Shown: piece by piece, positions 27,696-35,159 of the stretch
Numbering within the stretch: the first letter of the stretch is position 1
How the letters are laid out: every line of letters begins with the position of its first letter
NCBI GenBank assembly: GCA_022649055.1
Contig: JALCNL010000007.1
Span: 1-43,445, forward strand
Direction: 5' to 3'
DNA length: 43,445 nucleotides
Source: Megasphaera sp.
GTDB taxonomy: Bacteria > Bacillota > Negativicutes > Veillonellales > Megasphaeraceae
Notes under the pieces: model-generated
What the model was told of the DNA's origin: nothing
Databases searched by the model: none
What the model saw: the letters and a program-made list of their open reading frames with translations, nothing else
Made by a program: the position numbers and the translations under genes

Positions 27696-27724
27696 TTGAC
27701 AAAAATTCATTGAACTGATATAAT
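27696..27724 (+). promoter_or_regulatory. Consensus promoter for the tRNA cluster
   Basis: TTGACA (27696-27701) and TATAAT (27719-27724) are exactly 17 bp apart, both perfect. The first tRNA begins 12 bp after the -10. Confidence 0.95.
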
Positions 27725-27736
27725 ATTATTTGTTCG

Positions 27737-27813
27737 CGGGGCATAGCGCAGTTTGGTAGCGCACCTGGCTTGGGACCAGGGGGTCGCAGGTTCAAGTCCT
27801 GCTGCTCCGACCA
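27737..27813 (+). tRNA. tRNA-Pro (UGG)
   Basis: A complete cloverleaf is present. The acceptor CGGGGCA pairs with TGCTCCG (one G-T pair). The anticodon loop CTTGGGA gives TGG, flanked by CTGG/CCAG, and the T-loop is GTTCAAGTC. A genomically encoded CCA ends the gene. Confidence 0.97.
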
Positions 27814-27819
27814 AAAAAT

Positions 27820-27893
27820 GCGGGTGTAGCTCAGTGGTAGAGCGCCAGCCTTCCAAGCTGGTTATGTGGGTTCGATTCCCATCACCCGCTCCA
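27820..27893 (+). tRNA. tRNA-Gly (UCC)
   Basis: The acceptor GCGGGTG pairs with CACCCGC. The anticodon loop CTTCCAA gives TCC, flanked by CCAGC/GCTGG. Encoded CCA is present. It starts 6 bp after tRNA-Pro. Confidence 0.97.
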
Positions 27894-27903
27894 TTTTTTA
27901 TTT

Positions 27904-27980
27904 GACTCAGTAGCTCAGCTGGATAGAGCAACAGCCTTCTAAGCTGTGGGTCTAGGGTTCGAATCCCTACTGGGTCACCA
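27904..27980 (+). tRNA. tRNA-Arg (UCU)
   Basis: The acceptor GACTCAG pairs with CTGGGTC (one T-G pair). The anticodon loop CTTCTAA gives TCT, flanked by ACAGC/GCTGT. Encoded CCA is present. It is the last gene of the cluster; AT-rich, decayed DNA begins immediately after. Confidence 0.97.
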
Positions 27981-28187
27981 AGTAGATATGCGGGCTCTCA
28001 TTTTTGGGAATCCGTTTTTTGGCATTTTGACATCTTGTCGGCACTTTATTTCGAAGATTATAATTTTTGTGCTTAGAATTTAATATATAAATATTTATTT
28101 TATTAAGTTTTTATACATTATGTTTTGAACTGTTTTGTGTAAATGACGGATTATAAATTTAATTATTGATTGGCAACATAATTTTTC

Positions 28188-28218
28188 TCCCATGTCATAT
28201 GGCATGGGATTTTTATTT
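28188..28218 (+). terminator. Terminator-like hairpin downstream of the tRNAs
   Basis: A 7-bp stem (28188-28194 with 28203-28209), extended by inner pairs, is followed by TTTTTATTTT. It lies about 210 bp beyond tRNA-Arg, so it may end the tRNA transcript or belong to a lost gene. Confidence 0.7.
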
Positions 28219-28440
28219 TCTTAATAAAAGAACATATGTTTTATTAAATGAAAGATATTGATAATAGAGATGTCATGATTACGAATTCTGAATGGTGTGA
28301 TCAGAAAAATGATATTGATGTAGCGGAGTGTGGTGTCCTAATCAGTATGGTATGAGTGTTCCGTCAATGTCATAGTTACAGAGCTTGTCATGGGTGGGTG
28401 TCGTCATCGGTGTTCAACTATTTTTGAAAATAACGTTGTA

Positions 28441-28625
28441 TGGGAACAAATATTATGGATAATCTTTTTTAGTCAAATTAAAATCATAAAAACAGAATTT
28501 GCGGCATATGTGTATTGGTTTAACAACAAAACAATTCGTGGAAGTTTGAGCTATAAAAGTCTTATGAAATTTAAGCAATTACTCCTCTAAAAATTTCTCC
28601 CAAAAAGTGTTGCTAATCAAGTCAG
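28441..28625 (+). pseudogene. Remnant of an IS3-family transposase 3' end
   Basis: A short frame ending at 28590 reads EFAAYVYWFNNKTIRGSLSYKS. This resembles the C-terminal YI.(Y/W)(Y/F)NN.RI...L.Y.(T/S)P block of IS3-type DDE transposases. Just upstream, ATGGATAATCTTTTTT then AGTCAAATTAAA looks like the ENFFGxLK motif broken by a one-base shift. Bases after the stop resemble typical IS3 terminal sequence. No start, catalytic core or clear inverted repeats remain. It is identified by eye only. Confidence 0.5.
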
Positions 28626-28669
28626 CATGATATTGGACTATTGAGATTTGTTACATTATAGATTAGACG

Positions 28670-28697
28670 CTTATATTATATGGGATTATAATATAAG
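28670..28697. repeat. Perfect 11-bp inverted repeat upstream of the radical SAM gene
   Basis: The arms 28670-28680 and 28687-28697 are perfect reverse complements around a 6-bp centre. It lies about 65 bp before the radical SAM start. It could be an operator or a hairpin, but lacks the T-tail expected of a terminator. Confidence 0.6.
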
Positions 28698-28762
28698 TAT
28701 TAAACAAGTTTACTATTTTTATTTTGTATAGTTAGCTGTATTTATGTAAGAAGGTGGATAGT

Positions 28763-30109
28763 ATGAAAATTGTTTTTATAGTTCCGGCGGCCCCAATCCG
28801 ACGTACTGCGTTATATCGGATTGGCGGGGCTATTTATGGACATTCCAGCGCAATCACGGGACCTTTGATATTGGGACGGATTTTAAAAGAAAAAGGATAT
28901 AACGTAGAGGTGTATGAAGAGTTAAATCACGATGTTAATTATTCATTGTGTTGTGCCGATGCCGATATCATTGGAATTTATACGATGACTTCTTGTGCGC
29001 TGCGGGCGTATGAACTGGCTGATTTTTTTAGAAGGCAAAGAAAAAGGGTCATAATTGGAGGTATACATGCCAGTTCTTGTCCTGAAGAAGCGATTTGTCA
29101 TGCAGATCAAGTCATAGTTGGAGAAGGTGAACGTGTTATCGCCGATGTGGTTTCCGGTAAATTAACGACTCCTATTGTATATTCTCCCAGTATTCGAAAT
29201 TTGGATATTATACCATTTCCGGACTATCATTTATTGAAAACACCTTGTGATTCTGCCAATGTTATGACTACACGCGGGTGTCCCTTTGCTTGCAGTTTTT
29301 GTACCACATCTCGGATGTTTCATCCATATCGTGAACGCAGTATTGAAAATGTTATAGAAGAATTACGTGGTTATAAAAAAGCAGGATTTCAATATATGAA
29401 CTTTGAAGATGATAATTTTACTGCGAATAAAGAACGTGCTAAACAGTTATTACGACGTATGTTATCAGAAGGATTAATTTTTAAAGAAACATTTTTTTTT
29501 GGCCGGACTGATTTAGCCCGCGATGAAGAGTTGTTGCAACTTTTGCAGCAGGCGCATTTGAACCGGGTTTTGATTGGAATTGAATCATTAAATCAAAAAT
29601 CCTTGGATTCTGTTCATAAAAAACAGCAGGTCATAGATATCAAGCAATGTTCCCAAGTAATGAAAAAGTACAAGATAAGAGTAATTGCGAGCATCGTATT
29701 GGGATTGGACAATGACAGTATAGAGGATATGAGACGTAATGTCCGATTTTGCCGACATATACATGCCTATCAACTGCAGCCGGCTATTTTGACTCCTTTT
29801 CCAGGGACCCCTATACACCAACAGTTTGTATCTGAACATAGAATGATAACTCATGACTGGAGTCGTTTTGACATGATGCATGTAACTTTTATGCCTAAAC
29901 AATTGTCTGCAAAAGAATTGCAAAAGGAATTCTTTCGTGCTATTGCAAAGTTTTATAGTTTTTCTTCGTCGTTTACCATTATGAAAATTTTTGGGTTAGA
30001 ATCAGGTTTTCGTCGATTAGGATTATGGATTATAAGCAGAATTGGTCTGCTTCTGCTGCATTTGGATATACGTATATGCAAAAATAATTATTTTCATTTG
30101 CTACAATGA
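28763..30109 (+). CDS. B12-binding-domain radical SAM protein, function unknown
   Basis: In this 448-aa protein, residues 1-140 resemble a cobalamin-binding domain (GPLILGRILKEKGYNVEVYEE, ADIIGIYTMTS, VIIGGIHASSCPEEA, VIVGEGE) without the classic DxHxxG lower-ligand motif. The radical SAM core follows, with Cys173, Cys177 and Cys180 in RGCPFACSFC. FEDDNFTANKERAKQLL, VLIGIESLNQKSLD and QPAILTPFPGTP match the BchE/HpnJ-like class. The C-terminus has a hydrophobic stretch (RLGLWIISRIGLLLLHL), perhaps membrane-associated. The ATG at 28763 fits the aaggtgg site better than the GTG at 28754. It stands alone between an IS remnant and a group II intron remnant. The substrate is unknown. Confidence 0.85.
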   Translation: MKIVFIVPAAPIRRTALYRIGGAIYGHSSAITGPLILGRILKEKGYNVEVYEELNHDVNYSLCCADADIIGIYTMTSCALRAYELADFFRRQRKRVIIGGIHASSCPEEAICHADQVIVGEGERVIADVVSGKLTTPIVYSPSIRNLDIIPFPDYHLLKTPCDSANVMTTRGCPFACSFCTTSRMFHPYRERSIENVIEELRGYKKAGFQYMNFEDDNFTANKERAKQLLRRMLSEGLIFKETFFFGRTDLARDEELLQLLQQAHLNRVLIGIESLNQKSLDSVHKKQQVIDIKQCSQVMKKYKIRVIASIVLGLDNDSIEDMRRNVRFCRHIHAYQLQPAILTPFPGTPIHQQFVSEHRMITHDWSRFDMMHVTFMPKQLSAKELQKEFFRAIAKFYSFSSSFTIMKIFGLESGFRRLGLWIISRIGLLLLHLDIRICKNNYFHLLQ

Positions 30110-30187
30110 TTCCGCATAAACTAGTAAAAATCTCTATTTACTATTATATTCATGATAGTGTTTGTTTATCGTGCGGAGTTCTATGAG

Positions 30188-30223
30188 TAACATCCCCCTT
30201 GCCATATGGCAAGGGGGATGTTA
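30188..30223. repeat. Perfect 36-nt palindrome (GC-rich hairpin)
   Basis: Every base from 30188 to 30223 pairs in a perfect palindrome centred on CATATG, with a C5/G5 block in each arm. It is probably the terminator stem of the radical SAM transcript, but the T-tail is missing, because the group II intron-like sequence starts about 7 bp later. Some group II introns (class C) insert just after terminator stems. Confidence 0.8.
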
Positions 30224-30229
30224 TATGTG

Positions 30230-30706
30230 GTGTGCCCATGAGCACAGCCTAACGGGTAAAAGTCCTGAGTGCAGGTTAATAGTGCCGAGCACATAGCGTA
30301 AGATAAGGGCGTCCATCGCAAGGTGGAATCGAAAGGAAGCCGGCAGCAAATCAGTCTGACGAACAGAAACTTCATACAAGGCAGGCGTAGGCGGACAAGG
30401 CTGCCACTCCACCTAAAACTCAAAAAACTATGCGAAGCCAATCCTGTAGATGAGGCAGGTTGAATTGCATCCGCTGAACCCCAAAATTATTTATTGCTAA
30501 AATTAAAATAGAAAAAACATATCCCAATACAGGGTTTGACTTTCTAGGATACACATTGCTAAGAATGTTCATAAAGAACAGACAATGTGTAAATACAAGA
30601 AGGGTAGAGGTCATCGGAAAAGAGCTGAAATTCCTATGGACTACTCGATGGAGAGGTCGGTTGTTTAACTAATGGGTGATTTCCTACGCGGTTCTGTAAT
30701 TTTTTT
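30230..30706 (+). mobile_element. Internally deleted group II intron
   Basis: The stretch begins GTGTGCCC, a typical group II intron 5' end. Domain I landmarks follow: AGTCCTGAGTGCAGGTTA, GAAAGGAAGCCGGCAGCAAA and CTGACGAACAGAAACTTCAT. After about 250 bp it jumps to a reverse-transcriptase fragment (30508-30672), and the DNA up to ~30706 ends in CTACGCGGTTCTGTAA, resembling the 3' side of domain V. A full intron with its ORF would be near 1.9-2.5 kb, so most of the RT/maturase is gone. It cannot be self-mobile. Exact ends need alignment to intact introns. Confidence 0.75.
30508..30672 (+). pseudogene. Fragment of the group II intron reverse transcriptase/maturase
   Basis: The frame reads IKIEKTYPNTGFDFLGYTLL and continues to a stop at 30670-30672. 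EKT followed by (E)GFDFLGY is the conserved RT thumb-side block of LtrA-type proteins. The YADD active site and start codon are absent. It shows that this region was once a complete intron with an ORF. Confidence 0.65.
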
Positions 30707-31011
30707 TAACTGCCCATACATTCTTGGTTGATAATCAAAAAATATATTGAATTTGTATTATTTTTCTATGAGATGATAGTTGTAATAATACGATTTATAG
30801 GACGTGTAAATGCATAAAAATAAAATAAATGTTTTTTTATTTGATAGGAACATCACAAAAAATTTATCTTTTGCAATTAGTGTTGATGAGTATTGATGAT
30901 GTGATAATCTATGTTATATGTGTAAAAAAATAAAAATTGAAAAACATTTTTATACATGCTATAGTTTATTTATAATAAAAGTAGAAAGTATTATAAGGAG
31001 GTGGATGTTTT

Positions 31012-32757
31012 ATGTATACGCAAGTATTTGATCCAATGGGTAACATGGCTTTATCCGCGTTAATTGCATTTATTCCGATTATTTTTTTCTTTTTAGTGCT
31101 AGTGATTCTCAAGGTAAAGGGATATTGGGCTGGTTTAATGACAGCAGGTGTGGCAATCGTCTTGGCAGTGTTGTTTTTCCACATGCCGTTGAATCTAGCT
31201 GTTGTATCAGCAGTTCACGGTTTCGTTTATGGTTTTTTCCCTATTGGGTGGATTGTACTTGCAGCGACATTTTTATATAATTTGACTGTTGAGACCGGAC
31301 AGTTTGAAATTATAAAAAAATCAATATCCTCTATTACGGATGACCGTCGTCTGCAAGTGTTATTGATTTGTTTTTGTTTTGGCGCTTTTCTTGAAGGCGC
31401 CGCCGGTTTTGGTACTCCCGTCGCGATTACCGCAGCTATGCTTGTTGGTCTTGGGTTTAGGGCTAGATATGCAGCTTGTCTGGCGTTATTAGCGAATACG
31501 GCTCCGGTAGCTTTTGGTGGATTGGGAATTCCTGTTTTAGTTGCGGCACAAGTAACAGGATTGGATAGTGCTAATATTTCACGTCTATTAGCTTGGATTT
31601 TACCTTTAATCGGCATTATTATTCCTTTTTATATTGTTGTTGTTATGTCCGGAATCAAAGGTGTATGGGAGTTGTTTCCGGCTATCATGGTCTGTTCCGG
31701 TTCGTTTGCGCTTGTATTAGGATTTACGTCTTATTTTTTAGGACCTGTTTTGCCTGATATTACGGCTTCTATTGCGTGTTTGGTTTGTATGACGCTGTTC
31801 TTGAAAATTTGGAAACCGACTACTGTTTTTCGATTTGAGAATGATGTACCTATTGAAGAAAATAAAGAAAAACTTCACATGAAGGAAGTTATTCGTGCAT
31901 GGAGCCCTTTTATTATTCTGATTATTATGATTGCTGATTGGGGTATGAAATCGGTGTTAGCCTTGTTGAATACTGTAACAATTGCGTTCCCGGTACCAAT
32001 AATAAATAATGCTATTATCAGTGGAACCACGCATAGAGCGTTGCCCATGATATTTAGTTTAAATTGGTTGTCTGCTGCCGGGACGGCAATTGTATTGGCC
32101 GCTTTGGTATCGTGTATTGTGCTTAGGGTTTCTCCGGTTCGAGCCATAAAAATTTTTATTAGTTCATGCAAGCAATTGAGATGGACATTTGTGGTCATTG
32201 GTTCTGTTCTCGGATATGCATACGTGGGCAATAATTCGGGAATGATTACTACTATGGGATATTTTGTGGCAGGCAGCGGTGCATTATTTCCTTTATTTGC
32301 ATCAATCATTGGGTGGATCGGTACCTTTGTCACTGGTTCTGATACATCTGCGAATGCATTGTTTGCCAAACTGCAAACAACGGCGTTTGAAGCAATCGGC
32401 TCATCTGGTTTTTTGGGAGTAGGTGCTAATTTAGCCGGCGGAGGATTGGGAAAAATGATTTCTCCGCAATCTATTGCTATCGCAGCTGCTGTTACCAACA
32501 TCGTAGGAGAAGAAGGCGAATTATATAAATTTTCCATGAAGCACTCTATTATTCTGCTGGCGATCGTCAGCATATATATTTATATGCTAGCGGGGCCTCT
32601 GAATTTCTTGATCCCGGTTGTTAAAGGAGAGGTTTTAGCTGCAAGTACCGTCGACCCGTCTTTGCTATATCAAGCGGGTGCGCTGTTCCTTGCAGGAACA
32701 GTTGTGCTATTTGCCATATTTGCTGTTGTATTTAAACCTGTTAAAAATAAAATTTGA
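31012..32757 (+). CDS. lctP: L-lactate permease (LctP family)
   Basis: This 581-aa membrane protein has 13-14 hydrophobic segments and LctP/GlcA family hallmarks: GWIVLAATFLYNLTVETGQFEIIKKSI, DDRRLQVLLICFCFGAFLEGAAGFGTPVAITAAML, ANTAPVAFGGLGIPV, NNSGMITTMGY, GTFVTGSDTSANALFAKLQ and MISPQSIAIAAAV. It should import L-lactate (possibly glycolate or D-lactate) with protons, fitting a lactate-using Negativicute. A strong aaggaggtgg site precedes the ATG. No lactate dehydrogenase or electron-transfer flavoprotein genes are adjacent. Confidence 0.93.
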   Translation: MYTQVFDPMGNMALSALIAFIPIIFFFLVLVILKVKGYWAGLMTAGVAIVLAVLFFHMPLNLAVVSAVHGFVYGFFPIGWIVLAATFLYNLTVETGQFEIIKKSISSITDDRRLQVLLICFCFGAFLEGAAGFGTPVAITAAMLVGLGFRARYAACLALLANTAPVAFGGLGIPVLVAAQVTGLDSANISRLLAWILPLIGIIIPFYIVVVMSGIKGVWELFPAIMVCSGSFALVLGFTSYFLGPVLPDITASIACLVCMTLFLKIWKPTTVFRFENDVPIEENKEKLHMKEVIRAWSPFIILIIMIADWGMKSVLALLNTVTIAFPVPIINNAIISGTTHRALPMIFSLNWLSAAGTAIVLAALVSCIVLRVSPVRAIKIFISSCKQLRWTFVVIGSVLGYAYVGNNSGMITTMGYFVAGSGALFPLFASIIGWIGTFVTGSDTSANALFAKLQTTAFEAIGSSGFLGVGANLAGGGLGKMISPQSIAIAAAVTNIVGEEGELYKFSMKHSIILLAIVSIYIYMLAGPLNFLIPVVKGEVLAASTVDPSLLYQAGALFLAGTVVLFAIFAVVFKPVKNKI

Positions 32758-32954
32758 TATGTTACTTTTAATTTAATAAAATGGTTTTTCAACTTAGAAA
32801 AACACAACGAAAAACCGAAACAGTAAAAGATATGCATGTGATATAGGCAGAGACCCTTGCAGATGATTTGCAGGAAGCCGGTGATATATTGTTGCATGAA
32901 GGCCTTTACTATGCTTACGGTTAATTTTAAAAACATTTGGCTGTACGATATAAT

Positions 32955-33007
32955 GACACGGATAAGTGTATGAAGTATTTCCTTCTTAAATTTGTCCGTG
33001 TCTTTTT
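32955..33007 (+). terminator. Probable terminator downstream of lctP
   Basis: An 8-bp stem (32955-32962 with 32995-33002) encloses a 32-nt loop and is followed by five T. It lies 200 bp after lctP. The long loop lowers certainty. Confidence 0.55.
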
Positions 33008-33012
33008 GTATA

Positions 33013-33150
33013 ATGAGAGTGTGGAATCGTTCGTGTAATAATTTTCTTTCGCTTGCGGATTTAAGGGCATTGCCTGATAACGTGGCCGGGTGCGCTGCGG
33101 TGATAAGCGAAAATATTGAAAGTAGGATGGGGAAACAGCACATCGAGTAG
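33013..33150 (+). pseudogene. Short unrecognised ORF, possible C-terminal remnant of a lost gene
   Basis: A 45-codon frame (ATG 33013, TAG 33148) includes SLADLRALPDNVAGCAAVIS. Its codon use and GC content look coding and stand out from the AT-rich DNA on both sides. No ribosome-binding site is visible. Another coding-like snippet (ETLADDLQEAGDILLHEGLY) ends at about 32925. I do not recognise either; decay of a former gene is the simplest reading. Confidence 0.3.
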
Positions 33151-33585
33151 AATAATGATTATCTCATTTACAGGGACAACGATACCCATTGTGTTTTTAA
33201 TATATAAAATATTTAGTGATAATTTTTGGATTATATTATTACTGTGTTTTTGTGATTGTTTGGTTTGTTATCAACAAAAAGTATATCAAAATTAAAGATC
33301 CTTAAAAATTATTAAAGAATGCCAAAAGTGAAAAAATGATTAATACTATTCCGTTAGATTATTCCTTTTTCTCTGGATACAGTATAAATGCGCAGATATG
33401 TGGGAGGTGTATAATTCTCTTATATGTATCTGTGTTTTTTTGATATTGTCGTAAATTCAGCTATTTCTTAAAAAATTGTAGAAATATAAAATATGAGTAT
33501 ATACATAATAATATTTTATGTGATAAGATATGATTTTATCATGAGCTACTGCCTATTTATAACAAATTAGCATAATAGTTATTAT

Positions 33586-33630
33586 AAATTTTTATGGACG
33601 GGTATCAACATTCCATATTTTACAAAATAG
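33586..33630. promoter_or_regulatory. Citrate-regulon upstream element, copy 1 (before the symporter)
   Basis: This block aligns with 37667-37713 upstream of pckA. Shared parts, in order, are AAATTTTT, ATGGA, GTATC, CCA, TATTTTACA and ATAG, with small indels. It lies 104 bp before the symporter ATG, nearly the same distance as copy 2 from pckA. It is probably the binding site of the LysR regulator encoded between the two units. The similarity is seen; the function is inferred. Confidence 0.6.
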
Positions 33631-33733
33631 TCTTAATACAGTACTATAAACTCATAAAGCATATCGTCTAAGGCTATAGATCAAAGTAAATATTAATTAT
33701 TAGAAAAGAGTTCATTTTTTAGGAGGTTAGATT

Positions 33734-35080
33734 ATGTTAAATTTAGAGACACAGAATGGGGTATTGGAGCGGTCAACATTTCAATCGAAGCTTTTTGGAA
33801 TTAAAATCAATATCGTCCCCTTGGGCATTTATTTATTTATGCTTGTGTGTATGTTTTTAGCAGTAAACAGAGGTCTTATGCCGTCTGGACTTATCGGAGG
33901 CATGACGCTGCTGGCGCTTTATGGATATGCTTGCGCGGAACTGGGCGGGCGTATCCCGCTTTTAAAATATGTTGGCGGTACGGTTATTATGGCAACATTT
34001 TTGCCATCGTATCTGGTATATGCTGATTTGATTCCGAAACTTGCCGTCACGTCTATTGTAACCTTTATGAAAACTACTAATTTTTTATATGTATATATTG
34101 CTTGCTTGGTAGTAGGTAGTATTTGCAGTATGAATCGATATGTATTAATAAAAGCATTCCTTAAGATGTTTGTACCTTTAGTCATTGGTACTATCGTAGC
34201 TATGGCAGTAGGCACTTTAGCAGGTATACTTTTTGGTATTGGCTGGTATCATACATTTTTCTTTATTGTCATCCCTATACTTGCCGGCGGCGTGGGAGAA
34301 GGAGCACTTCCTCTTTCGATGGGGTATTCTTCCATCATGGGAACGGAACAAGATGCCATTTTTGCTTCTGTTCTTCCTTGTGTTATGTTAGGCAGTCTTA
34401 TTGCTATTGTTATTTCCGGCGGATTGAATATGTTAGGACAAAAGCATCCTGAATATACGGGGAATGGAAATTTATTAAAAACCGGTGATGATGAAATATT
34501 GAAAGCAGCGGCGATTGCCGAAGAAGAAAAAAAGAAAATACCTATTGATAATACGAAAATGCTTAACGTTGCTTTATTTGCTTTTTCCCTGTTTATAGGC
34601 GGGACATGGGTGGATTCAGTTATTGGATTACCGGCACCTATTGTTATGCTGGTGACTGCGGTTTGTCTTAAAGCTGCCGGGCTTGTACCCGATTACGTGG
34701 ACCAAGGTGCACACGCTTTATTTCGCTTTATTGTTCTTTTTACACCACCGTTGCTGCTTGGTGTAGGCGTTGCTATGACTCCATGGAAGAATGTTGTCGC
34801 TGTATTTACCAATCCTGCCTATCTTGTTGTTATTTTAATAACAGTATCTTCGCTTATTGCAACTGCATGGTTTGTCAGTCAAAAATTAAATATGAATCCA
34901 GTGGAAGCGGCTATGGTAGTGGCTTGTCACAGCGGACAAGGCGGAACGGGTGATGTTGCGATTTTAACGGCAGGCAAGCGTTTGGAACTGATGCCGTTTG
35001 CTCAAGTATCTACACGGCTTGGCGGTGTTGCCAACGTTACGATGGCGATTGCTTTAATGCGTATTTTAGCAGGAAATTAA
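33734..35080 (+). CDS. citS: 2-hydroxycarboxylate transporter, citrate:cation symporter type (2-HCT/CitS)
   Basis: In this 448-aa membrane protein, the two 2-HCT family re-entrant loop motifs are seen as PILAGGVGEGALPLSMGYS and ACHSGQGGTGDVAILTAGKRLELMPFAQ. The N-terminus (VPLGIYLFMLVCMFLAVNRGLMPSGLIGG) and the late arginine in STRLGG also fit. The family transports citrate, malate or both, with Na+ or H+, or exchanges them for lactate. The citrate-lyase operon nearby points to citrate. A charged linker (GDDEILKAAAIAEEEKKK) separates the halves. The site aggagg precedes the ATG. A long hairpin follows the stop. Confidence 0.9.
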   Translation: MLNLETQNGVLERSTFQSKLFGIKINIVPLGIYLFMLVCMFLAVNRGLMPSGLIGGMTLLALYGYACAELGGRIPLLKYVGGTVIMATFLPSYLVYADLIPKLAVTSIVTFMKTTNFLYVYIACLVVGSICSMNRYVLIKAFLKMFVPLVIGTIVAMAVGTLAGILFGIGWYHTFFFIVIPILAGGVGEGALPLSMGYSSIMGTEQDAIFASVLPCVMLGSLIAIVISGGLNMLGQKHPEYTGNGNLLKTGDDEILKAAAIAEEEKKKIPIDNTKMLNVALFAFSLFIGGTWVDSVIGLPAPIVMLVTAVCLKAAGLVPDYVDQGAHALFRFIVLFTPPLLLGVGVAMTPWKNVVAVFTNPAYLVVILITVSSLIATAWFVSQKLNMNPVEAAMVVACHSGQGGTGDVAILTAGKRLELMPFAQVSTRLGGVANVTMAIALMRILAGN

Positions 35081-35089
35081 TTTATTAGT

Positions 35090-35136
35090 AAAGCAGTAAG
35101 AATTGAAATTTCTCTTTTCAATTCTTACTGCTTTAT
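35090..35136 (+). terminator. Intrinsic terminator after the symporter gene
   Basis: A perfect 19-bp stem (35090-35108 with 35116-35134) with a 7-nt loop. The right arm ends in CTTT, but no separate T-tail follows, so partial read-through into the hydrolase gene 25 bp downstream is possible. Confidence 0.7.
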
Positions 35137-35159
35137 TATGTTTGCAGCGAGGTGTTTAC

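Larger units (their letters stand above)
27981..28762. other. Gene-free AT-rich gap between tRNA-Arg and the radical SAM gene
   Basis: This ~780-bp stretch holds the hairpin at 28188, the IS3 remnant around 28441-28625 and an AT-rich inverted repeat at 28670-28697. I see no intact gene. It reads as a decayed insertion zone downstream of a tRNA cluster. Confidence 0.7.
30110..31011. other. Gap between radical SAM gene and lactate permease
   Basis: About 900 bp without an intact gene. It contains the 36-nt palindrome, the group II intron remnant and about 300 bp of very AT-rich DNA upstream of the permease. TATAAT at 30971-30976 is a possible -10 for lctP, but no good -35 is seen. Confidence 0.6.
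32758..33733. other. Large intergenic region before the citrate symporter
   Basis: About 975 bp. The first 400 bp contain the terminator-like hairpin and the coding-like snippets. The remainder is very AT-rich with no gene visible, and ends in the putative regulatory block at 33586-33630. Confidence 0.6.

Noticed and set aside
27707-27931. Minus-strand frame of 74 aa with GAAGLEPATPWSQARCATKLR
   Set aside because: It is the antisense of the tRNA-Pro and tRNA-Gly genes. This is a well-known false protein produced by tRNA regions.
30181-30614. Minus-strand frames of 60-90 aa downstream of the radical SAM gene
   Set aside because: They are antisense to the group II intron remnant. The plus-strand ribozyme landmarks explain the sequence better.
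31875-32573. Long minus-strand frame (232 aa) opposite lctP
   Set aside because: It is a shadow of the conserved permease; it shows no family motif and no promoter or ribosome-binding site.
32670-33143. Minus-strand frame of 157 aa after lctP
   Set aside because: It overlaps the end of lctP, lacks recognisable motifs and a good start site, and crosses a terminator-like hairpin.
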